The notes beneath the pieces are model-generated. The model made no database searches, was not told the DNA's origin, and saw only the letters and a program-made list of their open reading frames with translations. From the NCBI GenBank assembly GCA_902784025.1, contig CACZTF010000008.1, positions 1 through 8,284 of the forward strand: 8,284 nt of DNA, given 5' to 3'. The DNA comes from an uncultured Lachnospiraceae bacterium. Its GTDB lineage: Bacteria; Bacillota; Clostridia; Lachnospirales; Lachnospiraceae. Shown here piece after piece: positions 1 to 6,773 of this stretch; position 1 is the stretch's first letter; each line of letters starts with the position of its first letter. Both the position numbers and the translations under genes were made by a program.

Positions 1-100
1 AAGCGGAATCTTTCATGTGCCGGAGGGTAGCCCGGATCGAGCTTGTCCTTTGAAGGAAGCGTTTGGGGTAGGAGTTCGAGATCAGGTGCACGGTTTTTTT
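1..100 (+). ncRNA. ffs: Signal recognition particle RNA (large Firmicutes type), 3' part only
   Basis: This is the 3' portion of the SRP RNA, the scaffold that binds Ffh and targets membrane and secreted proteins. I recognise conserved blocks in order, as in Bacillus subtilis scRNA: CATGTGCCGGAGGGTAGCC near 14-32, the CGGATCGAGC block at 33-42, a GTTTGGGGTAG block at 61-71, and the closing AGGTGCACGG at 84-93 followed by seven T. The conserved GGAA-tetraloop segment (GGTCCGGAAGGAAGCAGC in relatives) would lie immediately left of base 1, so the 5' half, including the start of the Alu-like domain, is outside the window. GCACGG at 88-93 would pair with a CCGTGC expected at the missing 5' end. 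The match is from memory of the family consensus, not a covariance search; I am fairly sure. Confidence 0.85.
86..100 (+). terminator. SRP RNA 3' closing strand and T tract
   Basis: GTGCACGG is followed by seven consecutive T at 94-100. The closing stem's other strand belongs to the 5' end of the RNA outside the window, so the terminator hairpin is formed by the RNA's own terminal helix. It should insulate the downstream gene cluster, which then needs its own promoter in 101-155. I could not identify a convincing -35/-10 pair there. Confidence 0.6.
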
Positions 101-155
101 ATTTGAAGTATACGTAAAACAAAATGTTCGAAGTACAACTGGGATATGAGATCTA

Positions 156-1385
156 ATGAACAGACGTATTAAAAACATGATTATCACATTCATTACGTCT
201 GCAGCTACTGTTACAGTTACTGCATTAGCCGTAAATGGATGTAAGAAAGAAGAAAGCAGTGAAATAGCTTACATTTCTGCTGTTAATGCTATATCCCCGG
301 TCATGCCCGAGGAAGATATAGAGTTATTATACAACAGGGATTTCTTTTTCGACCGCCTTGGTTACGAAGAACAAAAGGTTTATATTAATATGCTCAGAGC
401 ATGCCGGGACATGAAAGAAGAAACATATTTCGAGAGTGTTCCGGAATATACTTTTTTAAAGGCCGAATATGCGCTTTTTGCCGATCACCCTGAGATAACC
501 TGGAGATGGTCATACAGCGGAAGTTCGGACGAAACGGTAAATACTGTATATTTTGATATCACGGACGAAGGATTAAAAGAACGGAATAGACAGGCGATAC
601 AAAAAGCAGATGATATTTTGGAACAGATCGATGATGATCTTTCTGATTATGAAAAAATCCGCATTTTTTATGATACAATAATAAATAACACTGATTACAG
701 AGAAAATGAATATGATCAGGACATGACAAGTGTTTTTATTGAAAATGAATCAGTGTGTGCCGGTTATTCCAGAGCTTTTCAGTACCTTTGCAAAGAGTCA
801 GGCATTGACTGTGCTTATATAGAAGGCATCGCTTATGGTTTTCAGGATGATGAAAATGATGAAGCGCATGCATGGAATCTGGTAAAGCTTGATGATGATT
901 ATTACTGGGTGGATGTTACCTGGGGAGATCCCCTGGCTGACGACGATGATTATAATAAGACTTATTCATTTTTCTGTACAGATGATGAGGAGTTTCATGA
1001 AACCCACAAAGCCTGGCCAAGTGTCTGGACGAGGGACAGTGACGGTAATCTCTCGAAAGAGCCCTTATATACATTTGAAGTTCCTGAGTGTACGGATCCA
1101 TCCAAGGACTACTACAGACAGACAGGAGCATTTTTTGATCACTATGACAGGGATGAAATGGAGTCTTTCATAAGTGAAAAACTGACGGAAGATTCTGATG
1201 GAGTGATAGAATTTAAGATGGGAGACTCACAGAGTTACGAATCAGCTTTGGGAGACCTTTTTTTGGATCGTGTATACGTGTATGATATAATAGAAGATAC
1301 TTTTGGGGAGAGCAGGGCTCAGGCGTATGAGGTATACTATATACAGGATGAGCATACACGGATCATTTCAATGTTTTTGGATTAA
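156..1385 (+). CDS. Transglutaminase-like lipoprotein
   Basis: A 409-residue predicted surface lipoprotein with a transglutaminase/protease-like core. The N-terminus is basic (MNRRIK), then hydrophobic to about residue 28, ending in a lipobox-like LAVNG-C with C29 as the lipidated cysteine. The papain-like triad is visible: C201 in ESVCAGYSRAF, H238 in EAHAWNLV and D253 in WVDVTWGDP. This spacing is typical of bacterial transglutaminase-like domains, which may act as cysteine proteases, amidases or cross-linking enzymes; the substrate cannot be told. Residues 30-160 and 270-409 match nothing I recognise, and the protein is strongly acidic. The start was chosen for its basic N-terminus; the ribosome site is weak (GGGAT at 141-145). 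It is the first gene of the presumed acylation operon, 9 bp before the SGNH gene. The domain call is firm; the biological role is not. Confidence 0.85.
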   Translation: MNRRIKNMIITFITSAATVTVTALAVNGCKKEESSEIAYISAVNAISPVMPEEDIELLYNRDFFFDRLGYEEQKVYINMLRACRDMKEETYFESVPEYTFLKAEYALFADHPEITWRWSYSGSSDETVNTVYFDITDEGLKERNRQAIQKADDILEQIDDDLSDYEKIRIFYDTIINNTDYRENEYDQDMTSVFIENESVCAGYSRAFQYLCKESGIDCAYIEGIAYGFQDDENDEAHAWNLVKLDDDYYWVDVTWGDPLADDDDYNKTYSFFCTDDEEFHETHKAWPSVWTRDSDGNLSKEPLYTFEVPECTDPSKDYYRQTGAFFDHYDRDEMESFISEKLTEDSDGVIEFKMGDSQSYESALGDLFLDRVYVYDIIEDTFGESRAQAYEVYYIQDEHTRIISMFLD

Positions 1386-1394
1386 AGATATATT

Positions 1395-2282
1395 ATGAGC
1401 AATACCGGAAATAACGAAAACAATAAAAAAATGTCAGGAGGGATACCGGCTGCCATCAGCGGGATAGCAGCAATATGTTTTTGTGTTTTTATTGTTATCA
1501 TCAGGGCGGCGGGCGTGGGCGCTTATACGGAAAGCGAGGACGCTAAGAACGGTGCAGAGTACCTTTTGAGCAAAGAAGATAAAGATGTAAAAGAGATAAC
1601 TGACCGGATCGCCGAAGAATCAAAATCACAGAGGACCGGTAAAGATTCAGAAAAGCTGAAAGCACTGGATGATGAAGAAACGGATATATGGTCCCTGTTT
1701 GACGGTATTGTGATAGTAGGAGATTCCAGATCGGAAGCTTTTGTGGAATACGGTTTTCTACCTGAAAGCGTTGTTGTTGCGGAAAAAGGAGTGAACCTCA
1801 GATATGCGGAAGATTATATTCCTACGGTGGTCGCACAGCAGCCTGAAGTAATAATATTTACATATGGTATAAATGACGTAACAGGCAACTGGATAGCCCC
1901 GGAACCGTTTATAGAGCAGTACAAGTATATAATCGAAGAATATAAAAAACAGCTTCCAAGCACCGATATATTTATCTGTTCGATCATTCCGGTATATGAA
2001 AGAGCCATAGAAGACGATCCTACGCTTGAGGCTCTTCCGGAGTATTCTGCAGCATTAAAGAAATTATGTGAGGATGAAGGATATAACTATTTAGATTGTG
2101 ATTCGATATTTGATTATGCCGATTACTACGAAGGTGACGGGATGCATTTTAAACCGGAGATGTATCCTATTTGGAGTGAGATGTTACTAAGGAAGGTTTT
2201 CACATATGAAAGTCAGCAGAACTCAGAATCCCAACAGGACTCAGAATCTCAGCAGGACTCAGAATCAGAGACTGGTGATTAA
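1395..2282 (+). CDS. Membrane-anchored SGNH/GDSL-type hydrolase
   Basis: A 295-residue protein with one N-terminal membrane helix (about residues 17-36), a charged linker (45-100), and an SGNH hydrolase fold. Motifs seen are block I VIVGDSRSEAF with nucleophile S111, block III YGIND with N160, and block V GDGMHF with D248 and H251. Together they form an intact esterase-type catalytic set. The family removes or transfers acyl groups on sugars, lipids or polymers. Next to an MBOAT gene it most plausibly deacylates or transfers acyl groups on a surface polymer. Residues 272-291 are a Ser/Gln/Glu tail built from an SESQQD-type hexapeptide, encoded by an 18-bp DNA repeat that also encodes the start of the next gene. 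No strong ribosome site is visible (TAAAGA at 1383-1388), so translational coupling with the gene 9 bp upstream is likely. The substrate is unknown. Confidence 0.85.
   Translation: MSNTGNNENNKKMSGGIPAAISGIAAICFCVFIVIIRAAGVGAYTESEDAKNGAEYLLSKEDKDVKEITDRIAEESKSQRTGKDSEKLKALDDEETDIWSLFDGIVIVGDSRSEAFVEYGFLPESVVVAEKGVNLRYAEDYIPTVVAQQPEVIIFTYGINDVTGNWIAPEPFIEQYKYIIEEYKKQLPSTDIFICSIIPVYERAIEDDPTLEALPEYSAALKKLCEDEGYNYLDCDSIFDYADYYEGDGMHFKPEMYPIWSEMLLRKVFTYESQQNSESQQDSESQQDSESETGD
2189..2196 (+). promoter_or_regulatory. Shine-Dalgarno site for the DUF4358 gene, inside the SGNH gene
   Basis: AAGGAAGG lies 9 nt upstream of the ATG at 2206. It is the best-looking ribosome site among the first genes of the cluster and decides the start of the DUF4358 gene, placing it 77 bp inside the upstream coding sequence. 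Confidence 0.7.
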
Positions 2283-2742
2283 TATAATAAAATGGGCTCT
2301 TTTTTCTGCAGTGATGATACTTCTCATAGTTATGCTCGCAAAAAACAGTGCAGGCACCAGCAGTGCAGGTGTAGACAGTATCATTGAGAGTATCGGTAAT
2401 GCAGCTGATAAAGAAAAGATGCAGGAAGGCGATAACCGTATGCTGCGCCGTCTTTACGGGATAGATCCGGAACAGCTGGAGGGGATGGTACTGTATTATC
2501 CGTCATCCAATATGGGAGCAGAGGAAGTCCTTTTTGTCAGGGTGAAGGATGATGCTGACACACAGGCTGTCAGGACATTGATAGAACAGAGAAATGAGAC
2601 ACAGATCCATGCGTTTGAAGGGTATGGTGTTGAACAGACACAGCTTCTGAATGATGCAGAGATAAAGGAATACGGACGGGATATAATATATGCCGTCGGA
2701 GACAAGAACAAAAGCTGTATTAAAGCTTATGAGGATTTATGA
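2206..2742 (+). CDS. DUF4358 domain protein, membrane-anchored
   Basis: A 178-residue protein with a basic, low-complexity N-terminus (residues 1-22, an RTQN repeat), one membrane helix (about 23-45) and an extracytoplasmic domain (about 60-178) resembling DUF4358. Typical features are the YGIDPEQLEGMVLYYPSSN start, the AEEVLFVRVKD strand, the helix with EQRNETQ and the FEGYGVEQ motif, then IIYAVGDKN near the end. The function of DUF4358 is unknown; it recurs near MBOAT and DHHW genes in Clostridia, so an accessory role in polymer acylation is inferred. The start at 2206 rests on the strong AAGGAAGG site; a GTG at 2274 lacks a good site and would cut into the membrane helix. The basic N-terminus suits an N-inside topology. 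The overlap with the upstream gene suggests coupled translation. Confidence 0.8.
   Translation: MKVSRTQNPNRTQNLSRTQNQRLVINIIKWALFSAVMILLIVMLAKNSAGTSSAGVDSIIESIGNAADKEKMQEGDNRMLRRLYGIDPEQLEGMVLYYPSSNMGAEEVLFVRVKDDADTQAVRTLIEQRNETQIHAFEGYGVEQTQLLNDAEIKEYGRDIIYAVGDKNKSCIKAYEDL
2207..2270 (+). repeat. 18-bp tandem repeat, coding in two frames
   Basis: The unit is ACTCAGAATCYCARCAGG: two full copies at 2221-2238 and 2239-2256, a partial copy at 2257-2270, and a degenerate partial copy before 2221. Eighteen bases is six codons, so both overlapping frames stay open. In the SGNH frame it reads as S-E-S-Q-Q-D; in the DUF4358 frame it reads as a T-Q-N-x-x-R motif. Confidence 0.85.
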
Positions 2743-2771
2743 TCTTATATTCAGAGTGTGGCGGATACCTT

Positions 2772-2777
2772 AAGGAG
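2772..2777 (+). promoter_or_regulatory. Shine-Dalgarno site that fixes a GTG start
   Basis: AAGGAG lies 8 nt upstream of the GTG at 2786. It supports GTG as the initiator of the MBOAT gene. The encoded N-terminus then leads directly into the first membrane helix, as expected for the family. Confidence 0.75.
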
Positions 2778-2785
2778 AAAACAAA

Positions 2786-4216
2786 GTGACTCTTAACAGC
2801 ATATTTTTTATACTTATATATATGCCCGCATCACTGCTGGTTTTCTATCTGGTGCCGAAAAAAGCAAAGCTTCCAGTGCTGGCTGCGGCGGGACTTTGTT
2901 TTTATGCTGCAAGCGGCCCCTTAAACCTTTTGTTTTTGGGGTGTTCCGTTATTTTTAATTATATGACGGGTCTGGAGATCGGTATACTGAAGGATTCTGC
3001 AGCAAAAAGAAGCCCGCAGATCATTTCAGGGAAGCAGTCTTCTGACAGGCCGGGAAGAGGCGGTGAAGGACAGAACCGTATGCTGATCGTTTTAATAGCA
3101 GCAATAGCTGCTAATCTTCTTATGCTGGGTATTTTTAAATATTCAACGGCAGTAATGCCCATGGGTATTTCATTTTTCACTTTTTCGGCTATATCATATC
3201 TTGTTGATGTATACAGAGGTGAAGCACCGGTACAGAATAATCTTCTTAAATTTGCGGTTTACATCACATTCTTCCCCAAAATCCTGTCTGGTCCGATCGT
3301 AAGATACACGGATTTTTATGAACAGATTGAGAAGCCTAAGATATCAGTGGAGTCTCTTCGAAGCGGAGCCATGATGTTCCTGGCGGGTCTTATGAAAAAA
3401 GTGTTGCTGGCAGACCGGTTGGGAGTGGCTTTTGGCGAACTTACGGCTTCAGGAGTTGAAACAACTTCTGCAGCGTGGTTGGGAGTTTTATTTTTCAGTC
3501 TTCAGCTGTATTTTGATTTCAGCGGTTATTCCGACATGGCTATAGGTCTTGCCCGAATGTTCGGATTTGAGATAGATGAGAATTTTAACTATCCTTATAC
3601 TAGCGAAAACGTAAGTGTATTCTGGCGCAGATGGCATATTTCACTGGGTGAGTGGTTTAAACATTATGTTTATTTTCCCCTGGGAGGCAGCAGGGTAGGG
3701 ACCGCCCGCATAGTGATCAATATAATGGTCGTGTGGACATTGACGGGGCTTTGGCATGGTTCTACTGTGAGCTTTCTTTTCTGGGGTCTTTATAACGGCG
3801 GATTGGTGCTCCTTGATAAATTTGTGGTAGGAAAATATCTCGCAAAACTCCCGGTTGCTGTCAGGGTGGCTATTACTGTTTTTGTAGTGTGTATGGGATG
3901 GGTATTTTTCTTCAGTCCGTCTCTCGGGGCTTCGTTTTTATATTTCGGACGGCTTCTCGGAGGCGGTAGCGCAGCCGGTGTAGGGGTTGCCGGATCGGTA
4001 TTTGCAAGAAATATCGTTTTACTGGTCATTTCGGTCATTGGCTGTACAGGTATACCTAAAAGTATTTTTGAAAATATATTTTACAGAAGGAAGGATCATT
4101 CCGGAAATAAAGTGTTTATGGTTCTGTTCGTGGTATCTGCTTCAGCTCTCCTGCTTCTTACGATAGCAGAGCTTATAGGAGCCACTAATACAACGTTTTT
4201 GTACGCACAGTTCTGA
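2786..4216 (+). CDS. MBOAT family O-acyltransferase (AlgI/PatA/DltB-like)
   Basis: A 476-residue polytopic membrane protein that should move an activated acyl group, probably acetyl, across the membrane for O-acylation of a surface polymer. Family signatures in order are PMGISFFTFSAISYLVDVYRG (125-145), FFPKILSGPIVRY (162-174), LYFDFSGYSDMAIG (241-254), FWRRWHISLGEWF (279-291) with H284, YFPLGGSR (296-303) and TGLWHGS (320-326) with the catalytic-type H324. Length fits AlgI-like members. A hydrophilic loop at about 69-98, rich in Lys, Arg, Ser and Gly, appears longer than usual for this position. The gene uses a GTG start behind an AAGGAG site. It lies 43 bp after the DUF4358 gene and 123 bp before the DHHW gene, the expected partner arrangement. 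The family is certain; acceptor and acyl group are unknown. Confidence 0.93.
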   Translation: MTLNSIFFILIYMPASLLVFYLVPKKAKLPVLAAAGLCFYAASGPLNLLFLGCSVIFNYMTGLEIGILKDSAAKRSPQIISGKQSSDRPGRGGEGQNRMLIVLIAAIAANLLMLGIFKYSTAVMPMGISFFTFSAISYLVDVYRGEAPVQNNLLKFAVYITFFPKILSGPIVRYTDFYEQIEKPKISVESLRSGAMMFLAGLMKKVLLADRLGVAFGELTASGVETTSAAWLGVLFFSLQLYFDFSGYSDMAIGLARMFGFEIDENFNYPYTSENVSVFWRRWHISLGEWFKHYVYFPLGGSRVGTARIVINIMVVWTLTGLWHGSTVSFLFWGLYNGGLVLLDKFVVGKYLAKLPVAVRVAITVFVVCMGWVFFFSPSLGASFLYFGRLLGGGSAAGVGVAGSVFARNIVLLVISVIGCTGIPKSIFENIFYRRKDHSGNKVFMVLFVVSASALLLLTIAELIGATNTTFLYAQF

Positions 4217-4339
4217 GTCACCGCTTTTCCGGAGCGTTCATATCGCAGTGTTGTGACGAAGAAATGAATACGCGACCATGATATAAACTATGCTGTGTTA
4301 ACATACAGAAAGCATATATGAAATAAAAAAGGTAATAAA
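4217..4339 (+). promoter_or_regulatory. Gap before the DHHW gene with possible promoter and palindrome
   Basis: This is the longest gap in the cluster (123 bp). It holds a small GC stem without a T tract (CGCT 4222-4225 with AGCG 4233-4236), an extended -10-like TGATATAAA at 4279-4287 lacking a clear -35, and an inverted repeat TATGCT (4289-4294) / AGCATA (4311-4316) around a GTTAAC palindrome at 4297-4302. A secondary promoter with an operator or a leader hairpin is possible. An AAGG ribosome site sits at 4329-4332. All of this is weak inference from sequence shape. Confidence 0.3.
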
Positions 4340-5518
4340 ATGTCAGCAAAAAGTGCAAGATATTCAAAAAAGGCAAATGAAATAAAAAGCAGACGTGCAA
4401 AGCTATGCGGAGCGGCCTTAGCCGTTTTGGCATGTTTTGCTGTATTTTTTGCCATTGCTAATATCATAAATCCAAGAAGAGAGTTTTCTGATGCCGAAAA
4501 CAGAAATTTAAAAACGATGCCGCCTCTGAATTTCGAAAACTTTAGTGATGGTTCGTTTTTTGATGAGGCTTTTGCTGCATATTCAGACCAGTTTGTATTT
4601 CGTGATGCTTTTATAGGTATCAAATCTCAGGCAGAACTTCTTTCCGGAGATTATATGGAAAACGGAGTGATGATCGGAAGTGACGGGTATCTGTTCCCTA
4701 CGCCCGAGACACCGGACACAGACAAAACAGAAAGTATAGTACAGGCTGTAAACAAGTTTTCCAAGGAACATGACGGGGTAAACTATACATTTTTATTAGC
4801 ACCCTGTTCCACAGCAGTACTTACTGATAAGCTTCCCGCCACCGCATCCGTTAGGGATCAGATGGTTGATATAAATTCATTTGGCGAAGGATTGAATGGA
4901 TCTGTCAGTTTTATTAACGCCGGTGATATATTATCCGGGCACACTGATGAATATATCTATTACAGGACGGATCACCACTGGACAAGTAAAGGTGCTTATT
5001 ACGTTTTTTCCGAAAGCGCAAAGACCATGGGGATAGAAGACATGAAGGAGCCGGATGAGCATAAAGTAAGTGACAGCTTTTTCGGAACCATGGCTTCCCA
5101 GAGCGGAGTATATACTGATGCAGACAGTATCAGTATATATGATTACAAGGATGTACCGGATAACTATGTTGTAAATATCAATTCCGGAGAAAAGAGAACA
5201 GCTTCCGTGTTTGATTCCGAAAAGCTTCAGGAAAAAGATAAATATCAGGTATTTATGGGGGGCAACCATCCCATAGCAGAAATAGTAACACAGTCAGATA
5301 CAGGAAAAGTCCTTCTTATGTTCAAGGATTCTTATGCAAACAGTTTTGTGCAGTTTTTATATCCTTATTATGATAAGATCATAATCATTGATCCCAGGTA
5401 TTATTATGACGATCCCGGGCAGCTTATGGGTCTTGAAAATGTAACGGATGTAATGTTTTTATATAGTGCGAATATTTTGTTTAAAGATGCATCGCTGGTG
5501 GATTGCCTCGGCGTTTAG
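4340..5518 (+). CDS. DHHW family protein (AlgJ/AlgX-like acyl-transfer partner)
   Basis: A 392-residue protein with a basic cytoplasmic N-terminus (1-21), a membrane anchor at about 22-42 and an extracytoplasmic domain. The family motif is intact: YYRTDHHWTSKGAY at 207-220, with D211 and H213 in the D-x-H arrangement of AlgX/AlgJ. LLMFKDSYANSF at 325-336 supplies the likely nucleophile S331. The stretch at about 47-93 (FSDAENRNLKTMPP, then FRDAFIG) is the usual N-terminal signature of the family, followed by GSDGYLF at 113-119. In alginate systems these SGNH-like proteins pass the acetyl group delivered by the MBOAT protein to the polymer; here the polymer is unknown. The start is supported by an AAGG site 7 nt upstream. 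It is the last gene of the cluster, followed 23 bp later by a terminator-like hairpin. Confidence 0.9.
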   Translation: MSAKSARYSKKANEIKSRRAKLCGAALAVLACFAVFFAIANIINPRREFSDAENRNLKTMPPLNFENFSDGSFFDEAFAAYSDQFVFRDAFIGIKSQAELLSGDYMENGVMIGSDGYLFPTPETPDTDKTESIVQAVNKFSKEHDGVNYTFLLAPCSTAVLTDKLPATASVRDQMVDINSFGEGLNGSVSFINAGDILSGHTDEYIYYRTDHHWTSKGAYYVFSESAKTMGIEDMKEPDEHKVSDSFFGTMASQSGVYTDADSISIYDYKDVPDNYVVNINSGEKRTASVFDSEKLQEKDKYQVFMGGNHPIAEIVTQSDTGKVLLMFKDSYANSFVQFLYPYYDKIIIIDPRYYYDDPGQLMGLENVTDVMFLYSANILFKDASLVDCLGV

Positions 5519-5541
5519 ATATTTCGGATAAATTATATGTT

Positions 5542-5572
5542 CCGGTGGGAAAGAGATTTTCTGCCGGTTTTT
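5542..5572 (+). terminator. Rho-independent terminator or attenuator before hydE
   Basis: CCGGTGGGAAA (5542-5552) pairs with TTTTCTGCCGG (5557-5567) as an 11-bp stem with three G-T wobbles and a GAGA tetraloop, followed by five T at 5568-5572. It closes the acylation cluster. Because the T tract ends only 19 bp before the hydE start, any hydE promoter must lie upstream of or within the hairpin, which could therefore act as an attenuator. Confidence 0.75.
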
Positions 5573-5591
5573 GATTATCGTGAGGTTAAGG

Positions 5592-6650
5592 ATGAATAAT
5601 AAAGAACTGATAAAAAAACTCCGTGAACAGCGGTCACTGGAAAGAGATGAGTTCAGGAAGCTGCTTACGGAAATGACAGAAGATGATGAGGAGTTTTTAT
5701 ACAAAAACTCCCGTGAGGTCAGGGAAAGATATTACGGTAAAGATGTATATATCCGTGGTCTTATAGAGTTTACTAATTATTGCAGAAGGGACTGTCTTTA
5801 TTGCGGTATCCGCGCTTCCAACAAAGAATGTCAGCGTTACAGATTAACTCATGATGAGATCATGGATTGTGCAAAGACCGGATACGGACTAGGATTTCGT
5901 ACCTTTGTGATGCAGGGCGGTGAAGATATGACTATATCTGATGATGAGATGTGCAGGATCATATCCGACCTGAAAACAGATCATCCTGATTGTGCAGTAA
6001 CCCTGTCCATCGGTGAGAGGGAGCGGGAGTCTTATGAGAGATATTTTACAGCCGGAGTTGACAGATTCCTTTTACGTCATGAATCCGTAACACCGGAACA
6101 TTATTCAAGTCTTCATACAGCATCACAGACCATAGAAAAGAGGCTTCGCTGCCTGAATGATCTGAAAGAAATAGGTTACCAGACAGGATGCGGTATCATG
6201 ATAGGATCTCCCTTTCAGACAGTGGATCATATCATAAACGATCTTATATTTATGAAAGAATTCCAACCCCACATGGTGGGTATGGGTCCGTTTATTCCCC
6301 ATGCACAGACACCTTTTAAAGATAAGCCCGCAGGAAGCCTGAAAGACACTTTGCATATGCTGGGTATCATCAGGCTGATCCTTCCCAATGTACTCCTTCC
6401 TGCAACAACTGCTCTGGGAACCATAGTGCCCAACGGACGTGAGCTGGGCCTTCTGGCCGGAGCTAATGTAGTAATGCCCAATCTGTCTCCTACAGCAGTA
6501 AGGGCAAAATACACGCTGTATGACGGCAAGATAAGCACGGGGGCAGAGGCAGCAGAATGCCTTGCAGATCTTAAAGAAAGGATAGAAAGTGCAGGGTACG
6601 AGCTTGCTGTGGCAAGAGGTGACTATGCAGGACAAGACATTTCTCTGTAA
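5592..6650 (+). CDS. hydE: [FeFe] hydrogenase H-cluster radical SAM maturase HydE
   Basis: A 352-residue cytoplasmic radical SAM enzyme that helps build the diiron subcluster of the [FeFe]-hydrogenase H-cluster, acting after HydG and before HydF. The radical SAM cysteines C64, C68 and C71 lie in FTNYCRRDCLYCGIR (60-74). Other HydE hallmarks are FRTFVMQGGED (102-112), TLSIGER (137-143), RFLLRHES (158-165), GPFIPHAQTPFKD (232-244), LLPATTALGTI (268-278) and ANVVMPNLSP (291-300). The C-terminus has a single Cys (C323), so the optional second iron-sulfur cluster of some homologues is not supported. Length is standard. The ATG at 5592 is chosen because GAGG at 5582-5585 lies 6 nt upstream; a TTG at 5571 would start inside the terminator T tract. 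PylB is a relative, but the motifs fit HydE better. hydF and hydG are not in the window. Confidence 0.93.
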   Translation: MNNKELIKKLREQRSLERDEFRKLLTEMTEDDEEFLYKNSREVRERYYGKDVYIRGLIEFTNYCRRDCLYCGIRASNKECQRYRLTHDEIMDCAKTGYGLGFRTFVMQGGEDMTISDDEMCRIISDLKTDHPDCAVTLSIGERERESYERYFTAGVDRFLLRHESVTPEHYSSLHTASQTIEKRLRCLNDLKEIGYQTGCGIMIGSPFQTVDHIINDLIFMKEFQPHMVGMGPFIPHAQTPFKDKPAGSLKDTLHMLGIIRLILPNVLLPATTALGTIVPNGRELGLLAGANVVMPNLSPTAVRAKYTLYDGKISTGAEAAECLADLKERIESAGYELAVARGDYAGQDISL

Positions 6651-6677
6651 AGAAAAAAGATTTACTGTAAACAGATA

Positions 6678-6742
6678 AAAAAAGACACGAAATGCTTGTC
6701 TTATGTTTCGAACGGATCAGACAAAAGCTTCGTGTCTTTTTT
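6678..6742. terminator. Bidirectional terminator between convergent genes
   Basis: AAAAAAGACACGAA (6678-6691) pairs perfectly over 14 bp with TTCGTGTCTTTTTT (6729-6742). The A tract on one side and the T tract on the other make it a terminator in both directions, for hydE and for the minus-strand peptidase gene. The interior continues the hairpin: TTGTCT (6696-6701) pairs with AGACAA (6719-6724), and GC at 6694-6695 with GC at 6727-6728 around a two-base bulge. Confidence 0.9.
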
Positions 6743-6773
6743 AGTGTTTTATGTTATGTATCGTAAAAGAGGC

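Noticed and set aside
60..90. tRNA-like GGAGTTCGAGATC segment resembling a T arm
   Set aside because: The surrounding sequence matches the 3' end of SRP RNA, and no anticodon arm or CCA-type end is present.
2207..2270. Short repeats as a CRISPR array
   Set aside because: The repeats are 18 bp, contiguous with no spacers, and lie inside two coding frames.
4217..4257. Possible terminator after the MBOAT gene (GTCAC/GTGAC and CGCT/AGCG stems)
   Set aside because: The stems are short and no T tract follows, so it is unlikely to terminate transcription.
5571..5591. TTG start giving a seven-residue longer HydE
   Set aside because: The TTG lies inside the T tract of the upstream terminator and has no ribosome site; the ATG at 5592 has GAGG six bases upstream.
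6123..6635. 170-codon open frame on the minus strand inside hydE
   Set aside because: It lies opposite a well-conserved HydE gene, its translation is rich in Cys and His without domain logic, and it has no convincing ribosome site.
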